NCBI GenBank assembly: GCA_964035575.1
Contig: OZ037883.1
Location: forward strand, 62,001 to 126,000
Length of the DNA: 64,000 nucleotides
Direction of reading: 5' to 3'
From: Rhynchopus sp. YZ270_cl-10
Taxonomy: Eukaryota; Euglenozoa; Diplonemea; Diplonemida; Diplonemidae
The notes under the pieces are model-generated. The model was given only the letters and a program-made list of their open reading frames with translations. It was not told the DNA's origin and made no database searches. The position numbers and the translations under genes were made by a program. Shown here in pieces: positions 12,983 through 23,403 of the stretch (positions are counted from its first letter, which is position 1; every line of letters starts with the position of its first letter).

Positions 12983-14128
12983 CACGGGTCGGGAAAGATC
13001 TTTTTTTTTTTCTTTTTTTTTCGAGAAAAAAAATCCTCTTCTCCCGAAAAAAAAAAAGATTTTTGGGAGAAAAAAAAAAAGAGAAAAGATTTGAAAATCC
13101 TGGGAAAATCCTGAAAAAATCCTGAAAAATCCTGGAAAAATCCATGAAATTTCATGAAAAATCTCGAGATCTTGAGAAATCTTTGAAAAAAAAAAAAAAG
13201 ATTTTCAAAACATGGGTGTTCCTAAGACGGAATACGAATACCACTTTTGGGATCGTGCACTTTTTTTTCTACAGGGATTCCCTTAGGGAAGAAAAAAAAG
13301 AGCAGACGGGTAACTAAGAGACTTTAGAACGGTCATTTTCACTGAGTGAGGTGCCCGTGAACTGGGATGGAATGAAACAACACAAAAAAGACATTTTTCT
13401 CCTTGTAGGACGAACCCCCAAATAAAATTTTCGCCTCCGGCGGACACCCCCTTTCCTCCACTGTGTACTGTGTACTGTGTACTGTGTACTGTGTACTGTG
13501 TACTGTGTACTGTGTACTGTGTACTGTGTACTGTGTACTGTGTACTGTGTACTGTGTACTGTGTACTGTGTACTGTGTACTGTGTACTGTGTACTGTGTA
13601 CTGTGTACTGTGTACTGTGTACTGTGTACTGTGTACTGTGCACTGTGCAGTTATGCAGCCACGCCAATTTTTTTTATAGTACCACCGCTGAACGCTCGGG
13701 TTACCAAAAATTCAAATAAGACCAGTTTTGGGGTGTTTTGACCCTGTTTTTGACCCCCAAAGGGGAAGCCCACCCAAAGAAAAATAGTGGAATACGGACC
13801 CGATTTTTCCCTGAAAACCCCCGGAATACGGAACACCCATGTTTCAAAATCTTTTTTTTTTTTTTCCCCAAAAAGATTATTCAAAATCCCAAAAATCTTT
13901 TTTATCTTTTTTTTGAGAAAAAAAAAGATTTTCAAGATCTTTTTCATCTTTTTTTCTCTTTTTTTCCTTTTTTTTCCTTTTTTTTTCAGGATTTTTCAAA
14001 GATCTCAAAGATCTCGAGAGATCCTGAAAAAAAAAGACAAAAATCCTGAAAATCTTGATTTTTTTTTTTTTTCTCCCGAGATTCTCGAAAAAAGACAAAA
14101 AAAGACAAAAGATCTTTCCTGACCCGTG
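12983..14128. mobile_element. Foldback element enclosing a minisatellite
   Basis: The outer ends are inverted (left CACGGGTCGGGAAAGATC, right GATCTTTCCTGACCCGTG). Inner blocks are also inverted, for example CATGGGTGTTCC near 13210 against GGAACACCCATG near 13828, with poly-A/T and AAATCCTG-rich arms. The centre holds a 7-bp tandem array. The flanks are T-runs, so a target duplication cannot be judged. No transposase is visible. Confidence 0.6.
13460..13649. repeat. 7-bp minisatellite, about 27 units
   Basis: A near-perfect tandem array of TGTGTAC from 13460 to about 13649; the last units diverge to ACTGTGCAC. Because 7 is not a multiple of 3 and the unit has no stops, all frames stay open. 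The apparent repeat proteins here are not genes. Confidence 0.95.
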
Positions 14129-14249
14129 TTTTTTGGTTTTGGTATTTTTTTTTGCTGTGTTTCTTCTGAAAACTTGGTATTAGTGCAGACACCCGAGGAT
14201 GTGCTCCACTATAGATATTTTTTTTATACATCCAAATCACCCCCCTTCT

Positions 14250-16409
14250 CTAGCAACAGCTCTTCCTGGTCATGGTCAGTCTGTTGAACGTCGCCAATGT
14301 GTCAGTGTCCTTGATCCTGACGTTCACGTCGAAGTCTCTGTCAACTCTCTCAAACACGAACTCCGAGAGCTGTGGTGTGAAAATGTACATTTTTTTTTTC
14401 TATCCTGTATTACAATGCATTCACATACCGCTGAAGGAGGAAGGCTCAAGCCCTGCACAATTTCCTGCTTCACAAGAGCAAACGGCTTGTTCTTCAGAAG
14501 CTCGAGCGAATGGAAGCCGATAAGCCCGTCTGTGCTGGGTCCGACGTACTGGACAAGGACCTTAACCTTGTCGTCCTTCTCCTTAGGGTCGAGCTGCTGC
14601 ATGGCGAGGGCGGGCGTCGCGGGGGTGGGTGGCGAGCTGTTGGCCCACTTCACTGCGTCGGTGTCCCATTCGTCACCTCCGGAGCTTGCGGTGGCAAAGG
14701 ACATCTCGGTGGACGACCACAGCTCGGGCCTGCAGTGTTGTGTTGTCAAAAGTATAGCAAACAAAAAGACGTTCAAAAACATACTTAAAGATGGACGAAG
14801 CAGACGGCTGCTTGGTCGGCGGCTCCTGCGGGTTGCCCAACAGCGTGTTGACGTCGATGTTGCAGTTGTAGAGCGACTCAGACTCCACCTGGCTTGGCTT
14901 CTTCGTGACCGCGACAGGTGGCGGGATGAGGGGGGGCTTCTCCTCTGCTTCGCTAGCACTGCTGCAGTCGCTGCTGGGGCCCTGCGAGGTGAGGGCGCTG
15001 ATGGTGGAGGCTGTCTTCTTTGCGCTGAGGGACACCTTCTCTTTGGGTTCGGGTGAGTCCATCTGCTGCATCTGCGGTGGCGGTGGTGCCTGCAGCTGCT
15101 GTCCCTGTGGTGTCGAGGTGGGGGTCTCCTGTGGTGTGTTCACCTGCTGCGGGGTCATGCTTGCCAGCCCCTGCATGCCCATCGGGTTCATGCCGTTGAT
15201 GCCGCCCATCGGGTTCATCGCCCCCATCATGTTGTTCTGCATGCCCATGTTCATCCCCATGTTCATCTGCTGCAGTTGCATCGCAATAGCCGCATTCGCA
15301 GGATTGATCCCGCCAGCACCGAACATATTGTTCATCCCCATCGACCCCATAGGCAGTCCCATCGCAGGCATGCCCCCAGCCATGTTCCCACCCAGGGGTG
15401 CCATCGGCATCCCAGGGATCTGTCCCAGGCTCATCGCCTGCATGGCTTTGTTCATGTCGACCTGTCCTGTAGGGTCCATATGAAGGTTCAATGGTGTGCC
15501 GGTTGGTGTCTGGATTGGTGTGGCGCCGAACATGCTGGAGACGGATCCGATACCGCTCAGAGAGGGCTGCAGGCCCATGGCCTGGCCTGCGAGGGCCTGC
15601 TGGGCCTCGGCAGCCTCGCGGATGTCCTTTGCAGAGGCGGGAGGCGAGGGTGGTGTGCCCGACTGCGTGGCCTCAAGGAAGTTGCGCTCGCATTTGCGGA
15701 TGGCTGCCTCCGCCGCGTCGAAGGCGAAGTCCTTAGGGTAGCCCACGATGTGGAGCTCCTGCTGGCCCTCCTTCTCTGATCCACGGTCAATCCAGATGTG
15801 GCCCTTCTCGACTAAGCGCGAGCGGTGGTCGAGAATGTACTGTCTTGCAAGAACGTTGATCATCATGACACGTCTGTCGCTGCGTGGTGCAGACGCACTC
15901 TCGTGGATGTACGCCACTGCCCTGTCGATCTTATCCTGCGGGCCCAGCACGAAGAGCATCTCCTCCTTAGGCCTGCAGATCGCAAAGGCGCCTGTTTCCT
16001 TCGTGAACTCCATCAGGTTCTGGTTGTTCATCAGCGCATAACACTGGCGCTCAGAGACGCTCACCGACTTGCTCTGGCAGAGCTGCGAGAGGCGGTTCAC
16101 TGCCTCCTGGCGGTTGATGGGACCACGCACGCTGGCGATGCCTTCAGTGACGTACACCTTCACCTTCGTGAGGAGCTTTGAGTAGTTTCTGAAGAGCTGC
16201 GACACGGCGCTGTTGTACATGCTGCGGTCTTTACCCTGTATATAGTGTGTGGTGGCCTACTGCACACTATACAAAGTCACACATACCTGGATGTGGTTCG
16301 GAATGAACTCCGTGAGAGGGATTTTGTGGTGCTCCTCGAGGCTCAGGTCCGTCGGTGTGGACGGATCGCTGTCGCCACCGAGGTAGCTGTTCACGGGTGT
16401 TCCGTGCAT
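14250..16409 (-). CDS. Degenerate KH-domain protein with Met/Asn/Gly-rich tract (4 exons)
   Basis: My gene model has four exons on the minus strand: 16409-16287, 16235-14785, 14729-14429 and 14369-14250 (stop TAG). The introns are 51, 55 and 59 bp, all GTATGT...AG, and the phases agree, giving 664 residues. The start MHGTPVNSYLGG follows an AG acceptor 18 nt upstream. Residues about 97-151 and 162-224 show KH-like helix/strand patterns (FAICRPKEEMLFVLG; ELHIVGYPKDFAFDAAEAAI), but the usual GxxG loop is absent, so RNA binding is inferred and may be weak. Residues about 280-400 are Met/Asn/Gly/Gln-rich, like prion-type low-complexity regions. The last about 100 residues look like a small alpha/beta domain, and the protein ends KSCC. 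It may act in mRNA regulation. The family is not identified with certainty. Confidence 0.75.
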
Positions 16410-16805
16410 GATAGGGATCCCGGTTTGCTGTAGTGTGGTTTGAGTGATGTGAATGCAAAAATGAAGATATGTTCAATGAAAACCACAGTAGAAACGTTCA
16501 AGAATGTAGGTTCAATTTGCCCAAAAAGGCATCTCTGTTTGGAGGAAGAGGAAGGAAGGGAGGAAAGGAATACCATTTTGTGTTGGGACGCCTTGCTTCA
16601 AGATGCGAACGGTGTGTGTAGAGGCAAGGCCTAAAAAAACGAAGAAAGGGAAAGATGCAAGGGAAGTCCCCGCAAATAAAAAAACGAGAGGAAAAAAAGA
16701 TAGAGTTGGAAGTTGCGAAGGAAAGGATGCTGAAAACGGCGTTTATTCCCTGAGGTGGTGTTATGGGGGGTTTGTTGGGAGATGTGTATGTGTGTTGGAT
16801 AACTA

Positions 16806-16903
16806 CAGTTGGACAAGTAATATTGGCCCAAAAAAGTCGCCAATTGCAAGAAAACCCCCAAAATCCGCCAATATTTTTTGGTCGCCAATTTTTTTGTCCA
16901 ACT
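16806..16903. mobile_element. 98-bp MITE with CAGTTGGACAAG ends
   Basis: The terminal inverted repeats are CAGTTGGACAAG and CTTGTCCTACTG-type ends. The interior contains GCCAAT motifs and a stretch related to AAAACCCCCAAAATCCGCCAA. The same element in a longer version is at 36716-36848. No target duplication is certain; imperfect 8-mers GATAACTA and GAATACTA flank this copy. Confidence 0.55.
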
Positions 16904-16917
16904 GGAATACTATTATC

Positions 16918-16946
16918 GGGGGGGGTAATTCTTGCGCAGAATATGG
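16918..16946 (+). repeat. Palindromic dispersed motif (AATTCTTGCGCAGAATATGG)
   Basis: A short near-palindrome: GGGG(T/C)AATTCTTGCGC followed by AGAATATGGCCCC. It is followed by a (GT)n tract. A second copy is at 45603-45633 (inside a proposed intron), and an inverted copy is at 23043-23075. In all three, the outer side carries GTGT/ACAC repeats. Confidence 0.6.
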
Positions 16947-17389
16947 CCCCAAGGGAGGTGTGTGTGTGTGTGTGTGTGTTTTGTTGATATCAAAAAAAGG
17001 GGGCGTTTTCAGTTTTTTGTTGAATTTTTTTACAGGGAGTGCATGGTTGTGAATGCTGGGTGGGTGGGCGATAGGGAAGGTTTCTTCACGAACAGTTTTG
17101 TTCTTTTTTTTTAGATACGGCCTTTTCCCCTGCTACTCTAAAATAAAATTAAAAAAAAAGAGAAAAAGTTTTTGTAAGAGCCCGCCTCTTGTATTTAGGT
17201 ACCTTTAAACAAAAGAAAGTTGCAAGATGAAATATGCCTCGAATGTGCCATAAGGACATCTAAAAACTTGAAAAGGTGGATGTACGTCACAGAGAGATCT
17301 GCATGATAGAAAAAAGGATTGAACAAAATTGTTTCATATACTAACTATTGTACTGAATAGAAGGTATACTAGGGTGCACTAAATGTACC

Positions 17390-18009
17390 CAGAGTCCTAG
17401 CTTGCCTGGGTCAGTGGGTCAAGCTGACCCAAGTGCCTGGGTCGCGACCCACGAAAAAAAAAAAAAAAGGGAATTAATTAATTTGGAAATTGGGAAATTC
17501 TGATTTTTTCCCCTCTTTGGGGGGGGCCCACCACCTTTTCTGGGGTAAGAAAAAAAATATCGACAAAAAAATCCGGCACCGTCCAGGGCTGGACCCAATT
17601 TTTTTTTGCCTGCGGCGCCATTTTTCCTTTTTTGCTCCGCAAAAAAGGGTTCGTAGAGTGACTCTGTGGTGTAAAAAGCTACATTTTTACACCGTACCCT
17701 AATTTTTTTCGCCTGCGGCGCCATTTTATATATTTTGTGTTGGGTGATCTATGAACGGGGAGTGATTTTTATGGTTATAGTAGCGTTCCACTTAACGTTG
17801 TGAGCAACTCACTAGTCGTAGTGGCCAAAATTTGTATCAGTCAAGAACTTGTCCATTTTTCTGAAATGACCACACCACAGTGAGGGTAGAGCTCGGAAAA
17901 CCCAAAAAAGCCAAGACAAGCCCCCCAAGGCCCAAAACCTCTGCTGACCCAAAAAAAAAATTCTGACCCAGATTTGGCATTTTTTTCCAAAACCAAGCTA
18001 GGACCCTGA
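17390..18009. mobile_element. hAT-like non-autonomous element, 620 bp
   Basis: The ends are inverted: left CAGAGTCCTAGCTTG, right CAAGCTAGGACCCTG. ATGTACC lies directly outside both ends (17383-17389 and 18010-18016). The same host repeat occurs without the insertion at 3511-3566, which confirms the boundaries. The interior carries GCCTGCGGCGCCATTTT twice around TTTGCTCCGCAAAAAAGGG and TGGTGTAAAAAGCTA. This cargo is shared with 29782-30425 and 31851-32110. No transposase frame is present. Confidence 0.75.
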
Positions 18010-18710
18010 TGTACCCCAAACTGAACAAAAAAAAAATGGAATATTTATTGGTGCTCCGGGAGGGGTCGATATTGACAGGTCGCTGACCGACTTCCAAAAG
18101 CACCATTTAAGTTATCATTTTGACGACGGTTTATCCTCCTTCAGCAACGGACAACCAGAGAGGCGAGCAAACTACACAAAAAATATGGAACTTCCCTTTT
18201 TTTTATAAATACGTTCTACAATCAAGAGAAAGCAAAAAGAAAATAGGGGAAAAAATATCCACGAAAGTAAGAGAAAAGGTTGCCATGGCGGAAGAAGGAG
18301 AATTTTGTTAAAATGCTGTCCCAGGGGGGTGGGAGATAAGGACATTCGACTCTGGCAAAAACGACAGGGCCTTATAATAAAAGGGGAAAATATACAGCAA
18401 AAAAAAGTGAAAAGCAAAAAATAAAATTGACACTGGGAAGAGGAGAGCAAAAATGTGCAAAAAAAAAATGGGACCCCGATTTCATCTAAAAAAAGGGGGA
18501 GCAGCGGCGACAGCGTCTCAATGTGGGTGTGAGACAAAAAAAAAAAAAAAAAAACAGAGAATAATGTTGATAAGATTAACCGAAGCCTCTCCTTTGCTAA
18601 GTCACACTTACCTGAAAAAAAAAAGAGGGAAAAAACGATTCGGAAAACTTGAAGGAAAGGGGGTTCGCAGAGTTGACGCATTGTTCAAGAGAATAAAACT
18701 TGAAATAAAG

Positions 18711-18831
18711 TAGAGTTGAAAATACAAAGCCCTCTTCGTGAACAGTGTACCTTTGGTATATGACCGGATGTACCGGGGGGTGGACACCCAATCAATGGGT
18801 TAATTCAACTACACCCATTTCGTTTACATCT
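18711..18831 (+). repeat. Short repeat family D (GCCCTCTCGTGACAGTGTACC), about 115 bp
   Basis: The element runs from AGTTGAAAATACAAAGCCC through CAGTGTACCTTGGTATGACC to a right part with CCTACATCCATTTCG and TTTACATCT. Other copies lie at 20059-20140 (left part), 27885-27980, 27989-28024 (left part), 36029-36068 (left part), 54389-54494 and 61241-61360. All are in the same orientation. It is longer than families A-C but shares the CCTCTCGTG motif. Confidence 0.7.
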
Positions 18832-18840
18832 AATTTATAA

Positions 18841-19245
18841 AGATAATTCCCCTGTATTTTACTAAGGGAAAATCCCTAGTAAAATACAGGCAAAAATCCA
18901 GGTAAAAATCACTTTGTCTTGATTTTTAAGTAAAAATACAGGGTGCAACGAAACCAGAAAAAAACTTCGCCAATGGACGTTTCTGCGTTCCGAGCTTCCA
19001 ACACAAAATTTTTGTATTTTTTTTTCGCGATTTTTTTTAACTTAGCACTGCATGTGCTTAGAAAACCCGAATTTTTTACCCTTCAAAATTGCATTTGAGG
19101 AACTCACAGCGCGTCAAAACGAAAAGGTCGTTTTTGGCACTTTTAAAACCGGGCTCCGCTGAGTTCACCATATTTTTGCTCGATTTATTTAGTGGAGTAA
19201 CTAATTAGTAATCGCATTCTCGGACAAAAACTCGGGACGAGGTGT
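18841..19245. repeat. 405-bp tandem duplication, unit 1
   Basis: This unit and the next (19247-19651) are nearly identical over 405 bp and head-to-tail, with a period of 406. Only a few differences are visible. Each unit starts with a strong palindrome, CCTGTATTTTACTA...TAGTAAAATACAGG, around AGGGAAAATCCC. No coding capacity is visible. Confidence 0.9.
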
Positions 19246-19246
19246 T

Positions 19247-19651
19247 AGATAATTCCCCTGTACTTTACTAAGGGAAAATCCCTAGTAAAATACAGGCAAA
19301 AATCCAGGTAAAAATCACTTTGTCTTGATTTTTAAGTAAAAATACAGGGTGCAACGAAACCAGAAAAAAACTTCGCCAATGGACGTTTCTGCGTTCCGAG
19401 CTTCCAACACAAAATTTTTGTATTTTTTTCTCGCGATTTTTTTTAACTTAGCACTGCATGTGCTTAGAAAACCCGAATTTTTTACCCTTCAAAATTGCAT
19501 TTGAGGAACTCACAGCGCGTCAAAACGAAAAGGTCGTTTTTGGCACTTTTAAAACCGGGCTCCGCTGAGTTCACCATATTTTTGCTCGATTTATTTAGTG
19601 GAGTAACTAATTAGTAATCGCATTCTCGGACAAAAACTCGGGACGAGGTGT
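19247..19651. repeat. 405-bp tandem duplication, unit 2
   Basis: Second copy of the unit at 18841-19245. The palindrome arm has one change (CCTGTACTTTACTA), so this copy's hairpin has a mismatch. Confidence 0.9.
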
Positions 19652-20868
19652 AAATAAACGCATCACCTTGCGCACCTTTTTTAAATGGGCGGCCGTTTAG
19701 CGGCTTTGCACGATTCGTTTTTTTGAAAGCAATAAAAAAAGGTTGAAAGTGCAGAACTCCTCACTGTACATAGGACGCAGGCACTGAAGGAAAAAAAGTT
19801 GACATGATGGTTCGAAGCGTCTTATTCGCCTGACCTCGATAAAAGCATAGGGTTTTGTGGGTATTAGTGGTTTGTATTGTGACAATTAGCTATCATGATG
19901 CATAATACATCACAATACAGCTGGATTGTGATGTGTATTTTGTAGTATAATGGACAATTATTATCACAAGACAGCCACTAGGGTATTATGCAGGTGTAGC
20001 ACGCAATACGACACACCGATTGAGTTTTACATAAAGGATGCTTTTGGGTGGAAAGAAAAGTTGATTAGAAATACAAAAAGCCCTCTCGTGACGGTGTACC
20101 TTAGTGACCGGGTGGAACCCCCCCAAACACCATGCATTTTCTTGAGGTATATGCACATAAAAAGAAGCAAAAATTCTTGTGAAATGAGTCAAAGCCCCTT
20201 GTGCTTTAGTCACCTAAAAGAACCCAGTGTACGATGAATGTGACCTCTCACAACGCATTCATCTACACACAGTGTTGCCACCAAATCATTATTGTACGGA
20301 ATGTCACTATAGGACCAGAGACGGTTATTCGGGATGATGTCGTAACCCCCGAAATAAAGAATAAAACAAAGGAGAAAATGAGGAAAATGAGGCCATTTTG
20401 CTGTGCAAACAACGTACGCAGGCACAATAAGGAGACCACAAAAAAAAAAAAATGCAATAAAAAAAAAATCTAAAGGGGAAGGGAAAGGGAAAGGGAAGAG
20501 GTAACGGGGCGGGGCAGGAAAACGGTACATTGAACAAAGAATAGGGGAATGGGAGCTTTAATACAATAATAATTTCTTTTTGTCTTCTTTGCAACGAGGT
20601 TTTTTTTTCTACCGATTCCTTTTTAAACTTTTTAATATGGGTGTTATGGGCAGGGGTCTAGGGGAAAACAGGGAGCGTTTTTTTTATCTTCTCATCCAAT
20701 CCTTTTTTATTGACAATCGCCCAACCGAAAGAGGCGCAAACTTGGGTCACCCCTCTCAATTTTTATGTATCATCGACAAAAAAATCATCCCTTTTTTTTT
20801 TTTTGCCAAAGGCTCAGTACGAACAAATAGCGACGTTTTTCTTCTTTCTTTTGATAATACAGCCTATT

Positions 20869-22415
20869 TTAGGGCGCCAACAGCGATGGAGGTGTCTTGG
20901 TCATTGAACCATAGGGTGACTCGTTGGGCTTCTGAAAGGACTGCTGGCTGACTCTGTTGTACGACTGTGGGGTGGACATGAGTGCATCTTCGGGGATGAA
21001 GACCGCAACACCTCTCTTGCCGTTCATCTCCATCCAGCCGTCCTGCCCTACCGGTGCGTTGTGCATGAGTGAAGGCTGTGCCATGCCTGACGGGCCTGCA
21101 CCCATGCTACTCATGCCTTGGTAGCCTGTTGTGGTCATCCCTGTCATGTTCATCGATTGGTTCATGGGTGCAGTGCTGCTTGCAGGCACGTAGGGCATCT
21201 GCTGCTGCTGTGAGTTTGTGCTTGCGTGCATGGGCAGGCCTGCCGCGGAGTCGCCCCGAGCAGAGCTGGTGTCGAACACATCGCCCGAGGTGTTGAGCTG
21301 CATCTGCATTTGGGGGTGCGGGCTTGGCTGGGGGACGGCTTGCTGCTGCTGCATGCGGGGGGGTGTTTCGTAGGGCATTTGGGTGAGGGCCATTTGCTGC
21401 TGTTGCTGCTGCTGCATGGGTGATGTGATAAGCTGTGAGTTCATCGGGCGTGGCGGGCTAGGCAGTGGAGCCCTCTGAGGCATGATCATGTTCTGCATGT
21501 TGCCCATCATCTGCTCCGCCTCCTGCGGCGGCTTCACAATCGCAATCTTGTTGTGGTTCGCACCCTTGTCAAAGCGGCGCACGTAAACGTCCTTCATCTT
21601 GTGTGTGCTGAACATCTGCTCCTCGCCAAGCGCAGTGTACAGCGCTATCGCAATGTTCTGCTGGCGCTGCACGTCGCGCGCACGGATTGCGTAGTCGCAC
21701 TTCACGTTCCACTCCGCGTCGACCAGCTTCGGGTCGCCCACCTCACGTTCCTCAGGCCCGTCAAAGCGGTCGTAGTGCAGCACAACAGTCTTGATGGCGC
21801 CTGGGTACAGATGCAGGAGAATGTCCTCTCGGCGTACTCCGTTGCCAATCTCGGAGATCTGTCAATTGGTTGCAAGGAATGTGATTTGTAAAAAGCTTGA
21901 AGAAGTAGTGTGATTGATTAGTGCAAAAGAATACATACGATGTCATCCCGCAGCGCGTCCAGGAAGGCTGCCACATGCCCCTGTCTGTGCTTCTGCGCCT
22001 CGTACTTCGCGTAGTTGACACCCTCGATATGGAGCGAGCCACGCACCACTGGTTCGTAGGCACCGAAGAAGTCTGTGATGTGGTTGAGCTTGCGTGCGCC
22101 CCCGCAGCCTTCTTTGTGTCTGTCCTCAGGTGCGCGGTCGAACTGATCGAACTGGTTCGGGAGGGGGACAACCTCACGTGCACGTGACCCGCGTGACGAG
22201 CGCGAGTCGCGTCTCTCGCGTCTGTCGCGTGTCGTCCTGCTCCCTGCGTCGCTGGACGCATAGTCGGAACGTGGCGGCGGCGGGGCGTCGTTGTACACAC
22301 GCTGCGACTGGTACTGCGAAGGCGGTGCTTGGACAGGCGGCCCCTTCTGCCCTGGAGGCTGTGAAATGCTGTTCACATTGTACTGGCTCTTGTTCCCACC
22401 CAACGCAGACGGCAT
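20869..22415 (-). CDS. Gln/Met-rich protein of unknown family (2 exons)
   Basis: The minus-strand exons are 22415-21939 and 21858-20869 (stop TAA), joined by an 80-bp GTATGT...AG intron in phase 0, giving 488 residues. I chose the start MPSALGGNKSQ because the sequence upstream reads as non-coding. Residues 1-60 are Pro/Gln/Ser-rich. About 60-80 is Arg/Ser/Asp-rich and RS-like. About 100-270 looks like a folded domain rich in charged residues (KYEAQKHRQGHVAAFLDAL, YDRFDGPEEREV, NIAIALYTALGEEQM). The remainder is low complexity, rich in Gln, Met, Pro and Ser, with poly-Gln runs. I do not recognise the family. An RNA-granule or mRNP role would suit the composition but is not shown by any motif. 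Confidence 0.7.
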
Positions 22416-23403
22416 TGTGTGTGGTCTTGTTGTCGTTTCTCTGAGATATTTTTGTAGTGTGAAATAGTAATAGCGTGGCAAGGGGTCCGAAAAGATTTTA
22501 CACGAAGATTTCATTGTTGCATCGTGGCAACAGTTCTGCGGACTGTAAAACGGTCGTCATCGAGTACGTGTACATAGACGAATCGTTGATGAAAAACAAA
22601 ATGGGTAAGAGGTGAGTAGGTCTATTATACGGAGTACCACAGAACGTAACGAAAAGGCACAAGCCTTTAGAAACGTTGTGGCTGCACTATCATTTTGGGG
22701 AGGGAAGAGAAGGGGAAATTAATTCGCACGAGAGATTACCCTTTTGCATGTCCGTTGGGTTTTTGCAGGGTTTTTGTGGTGCGTCTTTTAAAAAAAAATC
22801 TAACTTTGCTCGTTTGTGACGTGGGATGGGGTCGGGTGTTCTATTCCCAACAGAAAAACAAAAATGAAACTACGGAAAATTAACATACAATAGTCAAGCG
22901 GATGATACCAAAAGAGGGAAAAAATGAAAAATGAATGAAGGGCACACCTTGCCACAACTCAAAAAAACAACAAATCTAAACTGAACAAAATAAAAATACA
23001 ACTTTGAAAGATGAATGTGCCTCTCGCATACACACACACATTGGGGCCATATTCTGCGCAAGAATTGCCCCTATTAGTTATCAAATACACACACATCTTT
23101 CCAGTTCAAAAACAATACCTTCACAAAATCTATAAAAAAACGTTTTTTAAATTGAAAACTTCGTTGTCATGTGTAGACACTTCAGGATGAGCTCCACAAA
23201 ACCTTTTTTTTTGTTGTCATGTTTCTCAACCCTTTCCTTGCACCCACGAGGTCGGGTTCCACTCACTATCACCCGAAACATGGGAGATACTTTACAGAAA
23301 CTGCACACCTCTTCCCCCCTACTCCCTTCCCGAAAAATACAAACTTTTCTTTTTTTTTTCTTCTTCTCACGATCTGTTATTGCCATCTCCTTTTCCCACT
23401 TTT
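22416..23403. other. Intergenic region
   Basis: I see no gene. It contains a family B hairpin near 23004, an inverted copy of the GGGGCCATATTCTGCGCAAG palindrome near 23043, and a family F hairpin at 23152-23197. Confidence 0.6.

Larger units (their letters stand above)
16410..20868. other. Intergenic region with repeats and transposon remnants
   Basis: No supportable gene. It holds a 98-bp MITE, a hairpin repeat next to (GT)n, a hAT-like element, a family D hairpin copy, and two tandem 405-bp units. Confidence 0.6.

Noticed and set aside
13314-13741. Open frames with Tyr-Cys-Val-Leu-Cys-Thr repeats on both strands
   Set aside because: A 7-bp array open in all frames; it lies inside a foldback element.
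14905-15483. Plus-strand frame of 192 residues
   Set aside because: It lies opposite the Met/Asn/Gly-rich tract of the minus-strand KH gene; its Cys/Pro/Ile bias is the complement of that tract.
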